Source of the DNA: SHZI01 sp964417725
Lineage (GTDB): Bacteria > Pseudomonadota > Gammaproteobacteria > Steroidobacterales > GCA-2729495
Assembly (NCBI GenBank): GCA_964417725.1
Contig: CAYQIV010000002.1
Location: forward strand, 1 to 64,000
Reading direction: 5' to 3'
Length of the DNA stretch: 64,000 bases
The notes beneath the pieces are model-generated. The model searched no databases and was not told the origin of the DNA. It saw only the letters and a list, made by a program, of their open reading frames with translations. A program made the position numbers and the translations under genes. This document shows positions 51,708 to 60,423 of the stretch, in pieces. Within the stretch, counting starts at the first letter, position 1. Each line of letters begins with the position of its first letter.

Positions 51708-52448
51708 ATGGACAGACGACTCGTTTACGACCTGCCGACGCGGGCCTTCCACTGGGCCTTTGCCCTGCTGTTCTGCGCGGCTTTCGCCATCGCCAAAACC
51801 ATCGACGATGATGCGGGCGCATTTTCCTGGCACATGATGGCCGGGCTCGGCGCCGGCTTCGCCGTGTCCCTGCGCGTCCTGTGGGGATTTGCCGGGACGC
51901 GGCATGCGCGCTTCGGCGACTTTGTGCTCGCACCGCGCGAGGTGCTGGGGTATTTCGTCGGCCTGTTTACCGGTGCCCGCCGTCGCTGGGCCGGCCATAA
52001 TCCGGCGTCGAGCTGGGCGGCCGTGATGATGATGTCGCTGGCACTCGGGATGGGGCTGACGGGATGGCTGATGACGTCGGGCCCCGGGCGGGAATCTTTC
52101 GAGGACATCCATGAGCTGCTGGCCAATGCGTTCGTCATCGTCGTCGCCCTGCATGTTGCCGGCATCGTGCTGCACACGCTGCGCCACGGGGATGGCATTG
52201 CCCGCAGCATGGTCGATGGCCGCAAGGCCGGGGTGTCCGACGAGGCGGCGATCCGCAGCGGTTGCCATGCCATCGGCATGGTGTTCGCCGCGCTCGTGGC
52301 AGGGTTCCTGGTATTCCTGTGGAGCAATTTCGATGCCGGATCACGGGCCCTCGACTTGTTCGGCACGACGCTTCAGCTCGGTGAGGAAGGGCATGATGAT
52401 CACGATGCGTCCGCGACGCGCCGGGAGAATGACGATGACGACGATTGA
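51708..52448 (+). CDS. Cytochrome b561-type membrane protein
   Basis: The 246-residue protein has at least four membrane helices with the heme histidines expected of bacterial cytochrome b561/Ni-hydrogenase b-type proteins: TRAFHWAFALLFCAAF, GAFSWHMMAGLGAG, and HELLANAFVIVVALHVAGIV. A fifth hydrophobic segment and a 25-residue acidic, histidine-containing tail (LGEEGHDDHDASATRR, then Asp-rich) follow. It probably accepts or donates electrons at the quinone pool with a soluble partner. The ATG at 51708 was chosen over 51702 for spacing to GGAG. Confidence 0.85.
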   Translation: MDRRLVYDLPTRAFHWAFALLFCAAFAIAKTIDDDAGAFSWHMMAGLGAGFAVSLRVLWGFAGTRHARFGDFVLAPREVLGYFVGLFTGARRRWAGHNPASSWAAVMMMSLALGMGLTGWLMTSGPGRESFEDIHELLANAFVIVVALHVAGIVLHTLRHGDGIARSMVDGRKAGVSDEAAIRSGCHAIGMVFAALVAGFLVFLWSNFDAGSRALDLFGTTLQLGEEGHDDHDASATRRENDDDDD

Positions 52449-52483
52449 ATCGGGATGTGTGCGGGCCAATCCGTGGGGCGGAC

Positions 52484-53005
52484 ATGGACTCACGTGAAAG
52501 GATCGTCATTGCCGCGGTGCTGGTGCTGGTCGCGGTATTCGTCGGCATCGATCTGACGACCGATTTCGGCGACGGCGTGGCCGGCTTCCACATCGTTGCC
52601 GAAGGGGTCATCGGCATCCTGGCGCTGGCCGGCGTGTATTACGTGCTCCGTGGTCACAGCGAGCTGCGTCGGCAACTGGCCGTGGAACGCCGCGATTTCT
52701 CGCGCTTCAGGTCGCAGGCCGAAGCGTGGCGCGCCGAGTCGCGCAAGTATGTCGATGGTCTCGCGCTGGCCATCGACCAACAACTGGTGCGCTGGGGACT
52801 CACGGCTGCCGAGAAGGAGGTGGCGTTCCTGCTCCTCAAGGGGCTCAGCCTCAGGGAGGTTGCGGCGGTGCGCGGCACGACGGAAAAGACGGCGCGCGTG
52901 CAGTCGATGGCGATCTATGCCAAGGCGGGTGTGGCCGGCCGCTCGGAGCTCTCGGCATTCTTCCTCGAGGACCTGCTCGTGCCGCGCCAGGGGCCTCCCG
53001 CCTGA
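52484..53005 (+). CDS. Membrane-anchored LuxR-type regulator
   Basis: The product has 173 residues. It has two N-terminal membrane helices (IVIAAVLVLVAVFVGIDL and GVIGILALAGVYYVLRG), a short helical linker, and a C-terminal GerE/LuxR-like helix-turn-helix (LTAAEKEVAFLLLKGLSLRE, then VRGTTEKTARVQSMAIYAKA). It has no receiver or ligand domain. It follows the cytochrome b561 gene by 35 bp and may control it or sense the membrane. Small TM-LuxR proteins of this build are known, but their roles are mostly unclear. Confidence 0.8.
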   Translation: MDSRERIVIAAVLVLVAVFVGIDLTTDFGDGVAGFHIVAEGVIGILALAGVYYVLRGHSELRRQLAVERRDFSRFRSQAEAWRAESRKYVDGLALAIDQQLVRWGLTAAEKEVAFLLLKGLSLREVAAVRGTTEKTARVQSMAIYAKAGVAGRSELSAFFLEDLLVPRQGPPA

Positions 53006-53108
53006 TCCTCCGGCCGGGGCGCGGGTCGACGGGTCTGGGCAGTGGGCCGTTGCCCGGCCGGGGCCGGGCGCACGCGGCACGCGCGACGATCGCGTTGCGG
53101 GGCGGCCC

Positions 53109-54152
53109 TCAGTCTGCTGGCGGGTTGTTCACGAGGGCGGCGATGCGGCGGACGAAGTCGGCGGTGTGCCCGGCGTGTTTGTCGAGTACGGCCCGGTCTG
53201 CCGGATTGTCGCGGCCGCCGGCCAGTGCGTCCCCGGCCAGCGCCAGCAGCGCCTCCGGTTGCAGGGTCGCGAGCGGGATATGTCGGTCGATGCGGCCGAT
53301 GTCATGCATGAATGCCCGGTTTTTGTCGTCGTAACCGATGTTGATCACCGGCGTGCCGGCCGCAAACGCCATGATCGACGAATGCAGCATCATCGAGATG
53401 ACGAGATCCAGCTGCCGGTAGGCGTGGGCCAGTCGGGGCGCAGCGCAGTGCAGGATCCGTGCACCGGGAATGGCCTGGCGCAGCCGCGCCTTCAGCTTCA
53501 GCTCGGCATCGCCGTGTACCAGGTAGACGATCCGGGCACTGTGCCGTGCCGCCAGACTGCGCAGGACACCGCCGCACGTTTCGATGACCTCTTCGAGATG
53601 TGCATCCTGGCCCCGCCAGCCGTGTGCCGCGACATTGAAGCCGAGGGTGGGCCGTTGCCACCGGCGCGGCAGCCAGGGCTGCCGTGGACGAAGAAAGAGT
53701 GCCGGGTCACCGCAGTGCTCGGTCTGGTGGCCGAGGCTGGCGAGCATGTCGCGCGTCCGTGCGTCGCGCACGCTGGCCAGCCGGGCCTGGGCGTGCAGCC
53801 GATGGATGCTGTCGATCTGGGCCGGCGACAGCGGTCCGTCGTCGAGATTGCGATTGAAGCCGGCGCCGAAGACGACCACGGGAATCCGGATGCCGGCCAG
53901 GGCCTCGGCATCGAGCGGCAACCCCCAGCGCGAGTACAGCCCACCGCCACCGATGATGGCGAGGTCGTGGCGGTTGACGTCATCGTGGAAGCGCCGGGCG
54001 GGGGGCGCCTGCAGGGCACGCAGGCGCACGCTGGTCCAGCGTGCCGCGCCGAGGGCCTCGTCCAGCAGTTCGCGAATGGCGAGCACCACCGCCTCGTCGC
54101 CGACGTTGTGCCGGGTCCTGAAGTGGAAATGGATGATGCGCGGACGGCGCAT
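53109..54152 (-). CDS. Polysaccharide pyruvyl transferase family protein
   Basis: The 347-residue protein shows PF04230-type features: HFRTRHNVGDEAVVLAIREL at the N-terminus, LAIIGGGGLYSRWGLP, and the C-terminal DLVISMMLHSSIMAFAAGTP, then VINIGYDDKN. These enzymes add ketal pyruvate to sugars of exopolysaccharides. It starts one base beyond the stop of the glycosyltransferase gene, so the two form a transcription unit. Confidence 0.87.
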   Translation of the reverse strand: MRRPRIIHFHFRTRHNVGDEAVVLAIRELLDEALGAARWTSVRLRALQAPPARRFHDDVNRHDLAIIGGGGLYSRWGLPLDAEALAGIRIPVVVFGAGFNRNLDDGPLSPAQIDSIHRLHAQARLASVRDARTRDMLASLGHQTEHCGDPALFLRPRQPWLPRRWQRPTLGFNVAAHGWRGQDAHLEEVIETCGGVLRSLAARHSARIVYLVHGDAELKLKARLRQAIPGARILHCAAPRLAHAYRQLDLVISMMLHSSIMAFAAGTPVINIGYDDKNRAFMHDIGRIDRHIPLATLQPEALLALAGDALAGGRDNPADRAVLDKHAGHTADFVRRIAALVNNPPAD

Positions 54153-54153
54153 G

Positions 54154-55386
54154 TCAGGCCGGGGCGCGCCGGATGTCGGCGCGCCTGAGGCGCCCGCGGC
54201 GGGCGAGGGCGTCGAGCAGCGACCGTGCGTAGCCCTGCCAGGTGACGGCACGCGCCTGGGCTGCCTGCTCGCTGGCCACGGCGCTGCGGTAGGAGGGGTC
54301 CTCGAGCAGCCGCCGGACGCGTGGCACGAGGGCGGCGGCCTGCGGCAGGTGGGCGACGGGCTCGCGGGCCCGACCTGAAAACAGCTCCGCGGCACCGCTG
54401 CGTTCGGAGGTCACGACCGGGCAGCCGCAGGCGGCGGCCTCGCTGACCACCAGGCCGAAGGTCTCGAAGTGGGCCGGGTGCAGCAGCAGGTCGAGGGCCT
54501 GGAGGTAGGTCTCGATGTGGTGGGTCTTGGGCAGGCAGATCAGCTGCGTACCGCAGCCCTGCTGGTGGAATGCCTGGCGAAGCAGTGCTTCGTTGCGCTG
54601 GTTGCAGACCGCCAGCACCCGCAGGCGGTCGCCGTGGTCGGCCTGCAGCGCGGCCACGGTCTCGGTCAGGGTACCGATGCCCCGCAGGGCAAAATTCCCC
54701 GAAGTGATGTAGCCGGCCAGCAACTGGTCGGGGCGCAGGCCCAGGAGTTCGCGTAACCGCTGCCGGGCCAGCGGGTCGGGTGCGAAGCGCCGGGTGTCGA
54801 CGCCCGGATGGAGCACGACGATGTCGTCGGTCGGAACCCCGTAGCGTGCGACGACTTCGCTGGCCATGAGGTTCGAATTGGCCACCAGCAGCCCGAAGCG
54901 GTGGTTGCGCAGGATGTGTTCCTGGTGGGCGATCATCCGTGTGTAGTGGGGGCCCGCTGCCTCGCCGAGCATCTCGGCCTCGCTGCGCACGACGTTGTGC
55001 AGGAGCAAGGCGTCCTGGGTCTCGATCTCGCCGTCGCCGATCATGGCATCGTGGCGGGCGGTCAGCGCCGGCCGCGGCGCGCGGCGACCGAACCCGCGGA
55101 ACCAGCCGCTGGCCCGGCGCGGCAATACGTCGAGCCAGTCGCGGTGGGGGGTGCCTCCGGCGTCCCGGATGCCGTCACGGTCCATGCGCCGACCATAGAG
55201 ATGTACGGCATGGCCGTCGTCGACCAGCGCGCGGGTCAACCCCAGCACGATGCGTGCGCTCCCGGAACAGGGCCTCAGCGAACGGGCATAGATGGCCAGG
55301 GAGTGGCCGGTGGCGGGTGTCACGGCGGGCTCGTCCCGCCGGGGAACGTGTGCCAGACTTCGCGGTTCATGGATCGCAGGGGGCAT
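54154..55386 (-). CDS. Glycosyltransferase, GT4-like
   Basis: The 410-residue GT-B protein has a Rossmann-type N-domain (SGSARIVLGLTRALVDDGHA, VHLYGRRMD) and the GT1/GT4 C-domain. The latter includes LLLHPAHFETFGLVVSEAAA, CGCPVVTSERSGAAELFSG, and the sugar-nucleotide-binding glutamates. It should add a sugar in surface-polysaccharide assembly. The start at 55386 is the first ATG of the frame after the divergent gene's region and is not certain. Confidence 0.87.
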   Translation of the reverse strand: MPPAIHEPRSLAHVPRRDEPAVTPATGHSLAIYARSLRPCSGSARIVLGLTRALVDDGHAVHLYGRRMDRDGIRDAGGTPHRDWLDVLPRRASGWFRGFGRRAPRPALTARHDAMIGDGEIETQDALLLHNVVRSEAEMLGEAAGPHYTRMIAHQEHILRNHRFGLLVANSNLMASEVVARYGVPTDDIVVLHPGVDTRRFAPDPLARQRLRELLGLRPDQLLAGYITSGNFALRGIGTLTETVAALQADHGDRLRVLAVCNQRNEALLRQAFHQQGCGTQLICLPKTHHIETYLQALDLLLHPAHFETFGLVVSEAAACGCPVVTSERSGAAELFSGRAREPVAHLPQAAALVPRVRRLLEDPSYRSAVASEQAAQARAVTWQGYARSLLDALARRGRLRRADIRRAPA

Positions 55387-55442
55387 CGTGTGGACCAGCC
55401 TGCGGCGAGTATAGCCCTGGTGCCCATTGGCAGGTGGCCGTG

Positions 55443-56636
55443 ATGCACATCGGTGTGCCCGAACTCGAAGAAAGCGACGGGCTGGTGCGCATTGCCGTCG
55501 GCATTTCCTCGGCCGAGGGTGACGCGCGCCTGTGGTTTGGCGTGGCGCCAGCACACGCCGGCGCCCTGATGCGCGATCGCGCCGATGGCTTCGTCGTGGC
55601 GATGCTGCTGCGGGCCATGCAGCTCGGCGAGCACCTGCGAGTGGCGGCACCGCTCTGCGCCCGGTTGCACTACAACCTCGTCCACCACTACCAGCCGCTG
55701 ATGTGCGTGCTGCTGCCGGGCCTGCGCCCCGTGCGCATCGATGCCGAACTGGTCGACGTGGCACCGCCTTCCGGTGCGGCCCCGGGCGCGGTCGGCACCG
55801 GCTTTTCGGCGGGCATCGACTCCTTCACCGTCGTCCACGACCATTTCATCAACCCCATGCCAGCGGGGTTCCGGTTGACGCATTTCACCTTCAACAATGT
55901 CGGTTCGCACGGGGTGCGCGACCCGGCCCGCGCCCGGCACCTGTTCCACCAGCGCCATGCCGCGGTCCGCGGCTATCCCGAGCGCATCGGTCTGCCACTC
56001 ATCGCCGTCGACTCGAACCTGGCCGAACTGCTGCCGATGGATTTCGAGCAGACGCACACGACGCGCAATCTGGCCGTGGCGCTGGTCCTGCAGGGACTTT
56101 TGTCCCGCTACTACTACGCCTCGACCTTCCGCTACCGTGACCTGCGCATCGCGCCGAGCTACGACAGCGCACTGGCCGATCCGGTTGCCGTGCCGCTGCT
56201 GTCGACGGGTTCGCTGGACATGGTGGCCTCGGGGAGCCAGTACACGCGTATCGAAAAGACCCGCCGGGTGGCCGAAGTGCCGGGTATCGAGCACTGGTTG
56301 AACATCTGTGCCACCGAAAGCCTCGACGGGCGCAATTGTGCCCGTTGCCCGAAGTGCTGCCGTACGCTCTACACGCTGGAACTCCTCGGGCTGCTGGACC
56401 GGTTTGCAGGGGTCTTCGACATGGACCGCTGGCGCCGCGAGCGCAACCGTTATGTCGTCACCCAGCTGCTCGCGCGCAGCGGGCACCTGCCGCTGACCGT
56501 CGAGGTCCTGGAGTATGTTCGCCAGCACGGCCACCGCTACACGCTTTACCAGCGACTGATGGCCCTGCTGCTGCGGCCGGTGCCCAGGCCGCTGTACCGC
56601 CTCGGGCGCTCGCTGCGCCGGCGATTGACTGGCTGA
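55443..56636 (+). CDS. Unknown PP-loop-like protein with a C-terminal cysteine cluster
   Basis: The 397-residue protein is divergent from the glycosyltransferase. GTGFSAGIDSF (118-128) resembles the SGGxDS pyrophosphate loop of N-type ATP pyrophosphatases, with alanine in place of one glycine. CARCPKCCRTLYTLELLG (from about residue 299) gives a CxxCxxCC cluster like the zinc sites of QueC-type enzymes. The last 60 residues are very basic. The family can activate a substrate by adenylation. I cannot name a known function; surface-polysaccharide modification is inferred from neighbours. Confidence 0.7.
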   Translation: MHIGVPELEESDGLVRIAVGISSAEGDARLWFGVAPAHAGALMRDRADGFVVAMLLRAMQLGEHLRVAAPLCARLHYNLVHHYQPLMCVLLPGLRPVRIDAELVDVAPPSGAAPGAVGTGFSAGIDSFTVVHDHFINPMPAGFRLTHFTFNNVGSHGVRDPARARHLFHQRHAAVRGYPERIGLPLIAVDSNLAELLPMDFEQTHTTRNLAVALVLQGLLSRYYYASTFRYRDLRIAPSYDSALADPVAVPLLSTGSLDMVASGSQYTRIEKTRRVAEVPGIEHWLNICATESLDGRNCARCPKCCRTLYTLELLGLLDRFAGVFDMDRWRRERNRYVVTQLLARSGHLPLTVEVLEYVRQHGHRYTLYQRLMALLLRPVPRPLYRLGRSLRRRLTG

Positions 56637-56659
56637 TTTCGGAAAACCAGGGAGAGCCC

Positions 56660-58027
56660 ATGGCTTTTGTCATCGACGGTGCTGCGCAGGGTGATCGCGA
56701 GGCAATCCTCGCCGTGATGCGCCCGTACAACATGCACCATGTCCCTTCGGTGGAGATGGAGGAACTCGACCTCGACTGCTTCTTCGTCGCGCGCCTCGAC
56801 GGGCGTGTCGTCGGTGCCGCCGGCTACCGGCTGCTCGGCGAGGGCCGCGGCAAGACGACATTGCTCGGCGTGCTGCCGGAATGTGGCGGACTCGGCATCG
56901 GCAAGGCGCTGCAGCACCGGCGCATGGAGGTCATGCACCAGGCCGGCGTGCGGACGTTGATCACCAATGCCGACCGGCCCGACACGATTCTGTGGTATCG
57001 CAAGCACTACGGTTACCGGCCGGTCGGCACGCTGGCCAAGCAGTGCGCCTTCGGTCTCGAGGATGTCGATCACTGGACCACGCTGGAAACAGACCTCGAC
57101 GACTATTTCGCCACCTGTGAAGAGGGAGAGCGCCGTCGCCTCGAATACATCGCGGCCAACGATGCCCATCCCCTGGCGCCCTATCCACCACTGGTCATCA
57201 ACGTTTGTTTGACGGGCATGATTCCGACGCGGGCGCAGACGCCGCACGTGCCCCTCTCGGTCGACGAGATCATCGCCGATGCCGTGGCGGTCCACGATGC
57301 CGGCGCGCGCGTCGTCCACCTGCATGCGCGGGATGCCGACGGGCAGCCGACGCCGGACCCGGCACTCTACGAGAAGATCATCACCGGCATCCGCCGCGAG
57401 CGGCCGGGGCTGATCTGCGCGGCGACCACCTCCGGGCGCAACTGGAGCGATTTCGAACACCGGGCCGCGGTGCTCTACCTCGATGAGCCGGCGCGGCCGG
57501 ACATGGCCAGCCTGACGCTCGGTTCACTCAACTTCCTCACCGGGGCGAGCCGCAATACGATCGAAATGATCGAGCGCCTGGCGCTGGCGATGAAGGACCA
57601 GGACGTTCGTCCCGAACTCGAGGTCTTCGACCTGGGCATGATCAACCTGGCGCGCTACCTCGAACGCAACGGCCTCGTCGGCGGCCGCAAATACTTCAAC
57701 CTGCTGCTCGGCAACCTCAATACCGCGCCGGCGACCCTCTGCAGCCTGGCGGCGCTGGTCGCCGCGCTGCCCGGTGACTCGGCCTGGGGGGCCGCAGGCC
57801 TGGGTCAGTTCCAGTTGCCGATGAATACGGCCGCGCTGGTCGCCGGCGGCCATGTGCGTGTCGGCCTCGAGGATGCCATCCACTACGACTACGGGCGGAC
57901 CCGGCTCGCCACCAACCGGGAACTGGTCGAGCGCGTGGTGCGCCTTGCCGGCGAGTTGCAGCGCCCGATCGCGACGGCGGCCGAGGCGCGCGAGATCTGC
58001 GGTGTCGTGAGACGCTCCCCGCGTTGA
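56660..58027 (+). CDS. GNAT acetyltransferase fused to a beta-keto acid cleavage enzyme (BKACE)
   Basis: The product has 455 residues. Residues 1-165 form a GNAT domain with the acetyl-CoA loop LPECGGLGIGKALQHRRME. Residues 170-455 form a BKACE (DUF849) TIM-barrel with the zinc-site motif VVHLHARDADGQPTPDPALY and EVFDLGMINLARYLERNGLV. BKACEs condense a beta-keto acid with acetyl-CoA and release acetoacetyl-CoA or another acyl-CoA. The fusion hints at acetylation of a product or of an amino-keto acid. CAGGGAGAG precedes the ATG. A thiolase, which would use acetoacetyl-CoA, is the convergent neighbour. Confidence 0.9.
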   Translation: MAFVIDGAAQGDREAILAVMRPYNMHHVPSVEMEELDLDCFFVARLDGRVVGAAGYRLLGEGRGKTTLLGVLPECGGLGIGKALQHRRMEVMHQAGVRTLITNADRPDTILWYRKHYGYRPVGTLAKQCAFGLEDVDHWTTLETDLDDYFATCEEGERRRLEYIAANDAHPLAPYPPLVINVCLTGMIPTRAQTPHVPLSVDEIIADAVAVHDAGARVVHLHARDADGQPTPDPALYEKIITGIRRERPGLICAATTSGRNWSDFEHRAAVLYLDEPARPDMASLTLGSLNFLTGASRNTIEMIERLALAMKDQDVRPELEVFDLGMINLARYLERNGLVGGRKYFNLLLGNLNTAPATLCSLAALVAALPGDSAWGAAGLGQFQLPMNTAALVAGGHVRVGLEDAIHYDYGRTRLATNRELVERVVRLAGELQRPIATAAEAREICGVVRRSPR

Positions 58028-58112
58028 CGGGGCCCGGGGGGCTCCGGGCCATGCGCCCCCGTGCTGCCGAAGTCCCGTTGAACCAGGGGTGCCCGGGCGA
58101 CTTCTGCCTTGT

Positions 58113-59291
58113 CTAAACGATTTCGACCGCAGCGGTGATGGCTTCGCCGCCGCCGATGCAGGCTGCGGCGATGCCGCGGCGACCGCCGCGCTGCCGGAGG
58201 GCGTGGATCAGCGTCACCAGCAGGCGTGCGCCGGTGGCGCCGATGGGATGGCCGAGCGCACAGGCGCCGCCATGGACGTTGACCCGTGCGGGGTCGATGC
58301 CGACATCGCGCGTGGCGGCCATGGCGACGCAGGCGAACGCCTCGTTGATCTCGTAGAGGTCGACGTCCCCGGCTTGCCAGCCCAGCGATTGCAACAGCCG
58401 CTGGATGGCCGGGCCGGGCGCCGTGGTGAACCATTCCGGCTCATGGGCATGGCTGTTGTAGCCGACGATGCGTGCCAGCGGCTGCAGCCCGCGGCGCGAG
58501 GCCTCGGCGGCGCTCATCAGCAGCAGCGACGCGGCGCCGTCGGAGATCGATGAACTGGTGGCGGCGGTGACGGTGCCGTCGTTGCCGAACGCCGGACGCA
58601 TGGTCGGGATTCGCGCCAGGTCGCAGCGGCCGGGTTCTTCGTCCCTGCCGACCTCCACTTCGCCTTTGCGGGTCTTGACGACCAGCGGTGCGATCTCGGC
58701 GTCGAAGGCACCGCTTTCGATCGTTGCCAGGGCGCGCTGTACGGAGGCTGTCGCCCATGCATCCTGGTCCGCGCGGGAAAATCCGTAGCGCCGTGCCGTG
58801 GCATCGGCGAAAAAACCCATCATCTGGCCATCGTAGGGGTTCTGCAGGCCGTCGAGGAACATGTGGTCGAGGACTTCCTTGTGCCCCATGCGCAGCCCTT
58901 CGCGAACCTTGGGCAGGAGGTAGGGCGCGTTGCTCATCGACTCCATGCCGCCCGCCAGTACAACCTCGGCCTGCCCGGTGCGGATCAGGTCGCAGGCGAT
59001 GTGCACGCTCTTCATCCCGGAGCCGCAGACCTTGTTGACCGTCGTCGTGGGTACCGAGACCGGCAGTCCGGCGGCGATCGCCGCCTGGCGTGCGGGGGCC
59101 TGGCCGATGCCTGCCTGCAGGACGCAGCCCATCAGGAACTCGCCGATTTCGCCGCCTTCAATCCGGCCGTCAACCAGGCAGGCGCGTGTTGCGGCCGCCG
59201 ACAGCAGGGGGGCGGTGAGCGGGGCGAGGGCGCCCTGGAAAGCCCCGATGGGCGTGCGGCGGGCGGCGATGACGACAGGTGCTTGGTTCAC
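58113..59291 (-). CDS. Acetyl-CoA C-acetyltransferase (thiolase)
   Basis: The 392-residue thiolase has the nucleophilic cysteine in VNKVCGSGMKSVHIACDLI, the loop NVHGGACALGHPIGATGARL, and the second cysteine in IAAACIGGGEAITA. It condenses or cleaves acetoacetyl-CoA. It converges on the GNAT-BKACE gene and is followed on the same strand by nothing cotranscribed in view. Confidence 0.94.
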   Translation of the reverse strand: MNQAPVVIAARRTPIGAFQGALAPLTAPLLSAAATRACLVDGRIEGGEIGEFLMGCVLQAGIGQAPARQAAIAAGLPVSVPTTTVNKVCGSGMKSVHIACDLIRTGQAEVVLAGGMESMSNAPYLLPKVREGLRMGHKEVLDHMFLDGLQNPYDGQMMGFFADATARRYGFSRADQDAWATASVQRALATIESGAFDAEIAPLVVKTRKGEVEVGRDEEPGRCDLARIPTMRPAFGNDGTVTAATSSSISDGAASLLLMSAAEASRRGLQPLARIVGYNSHAHEPEWFTTAPGPAIQRLLQSLGWQAGDVDLYEINEAFACVAMAATRDVGIDPARVNVHGGACALGHPIGATGARLLVTLIHALRQRGGRRGIAAACIGGGEAITAAVEIV

Positions 59292-59440
59292 GGGTCTGGC
59301 TCCGGGTCAGGGCGGGGGCGTTGCCGTGGCCGGCGCAGGCCCGGCATGCGGCGGCCGATTATGCAGAGCAACGTCGCCGCAGCCAAGCTTCGGCCCGTCG
59401 CCGGCGGTGGTGATGCGTTTCCACGCGCGGGACCGCGCGG

Positions 59441-60181
59441 TCAGGGTGCCCGGTGAAAATGGCCCGGCACGGTGTTGATGAGGTCGGGTTCGCCGAGGTC
59501 CTCGAGGATGCAGCGCCGTGCCGCGTCGGCGAGCGCATGGCCGCGATCGCCAGGCGGCGTTTCGAGCGGCGGTTTGACGATGACCTCAAGGCGCCCCGGG
59601 CGCGGCAGCAACTGCCCGGCCGGCAGGACGTCGCGGGTGCCGCGGATGATGACCGGGATCACCGGCAGGCCATTGCGCGTGGCGGTCCGGAATGCGCCGT
59701 GGTGGAAGTGGCCGAGGCCGGGCTCACGGCGGAACGTGCCCTCGGGGAAGAAGGCCAGCGACATGCGCTCGCGGGCACGCAGCAGCAGGCGGCGCGCATC
59801 GACGGCGCTCTTCTGCGTGTCGTGGCGCTCGACGAACTCGGCTCCGATCCGGCGCAGCAGCAGGTGGGCGAGGGGAACGCGCGACATCTCCCGCTTGATG
59901 ACGAAACTGAACCTTGGCGGGAGCACTGCGGTCAGAAGGATGCCATCCAGATAGCTGGCATGGTTGGCGACGACGATGCAGCCGGTTTCCGGGACGTGGT
60001 GCAACCCCGATACATCGATGGGGATGCCCGCCAGCCACAAGCAGCCTGTTGCTGCGCGGCGCGCAGCACGCCGCCGCCGCGACTGTTGCGGCAGTGCGGT
60101 GATGGCGGTGACGACCGGCAGGCAGACGACGATGAAACTGGTCACCGCCCAGAGGCCCCAGATCGAGCGGCCGATGCGCAT
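59441..60181 (-). CDS. 1-acyl-sn-glycerol-3-phosphate acyltransferase (PlsC-like)
   Basis: With the ATG at 60181 the product has 246 residues; a TTG at 60196 is the alternative. An N-terminal membrane helix (AVTSFIVVCLPVVTAITAL) is followed by the HX4D motif in VVANHASYLDGILL, the FFPEGTFRRE loop and VIPVIIRGTRDVLP. It acylates lysophosphatidate or a related lysolipid. AAGGGG precedes the ATG. Confidence 0.9.
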   Translation of the reverse strand: MRIGRSIWGLWAVTSFIVVCLPVVTAITALPQQSRRRRAARRAATGCLWLAGIPIDVSGLHHVPETGCIVVANHASYLDGILLTAVLPPRFSFVIKREMSRVPLAHLLLRRIGAEFVERHDTQKSAVDARRLLLRARERMSLAFFPEGTFRREPGLGHFHHGAFRTATRNGLPVIPVIIRGTRDVLPAGQLLPRPGRLEVIVKPPLETPPGDRGHALADAARRCILEDLGEPDLINTVPGHFHRAP

Positions 60182-60423
60182 GAACCACCCCTTCAAGGTG
60201 CCGCTTCTCCTGCAAAATGAGCAATGCGTTTGACGCTTATGTTATCCGTCATAAGTTGTGAGTATGGTCACGCCGTATCACTCATGCACTGCGCATACTC
60301 CGCTGCACAGAGCACTGCGCCGACCACCCGCTGCACAGCCCGGCACGTGACGACCCGGGACGTGCCGCCGCCGCAAGGCGGCAGGGTGGGGGGGCCGCGC
60401 CCGCAGCAGGGAACCTGATCCAA

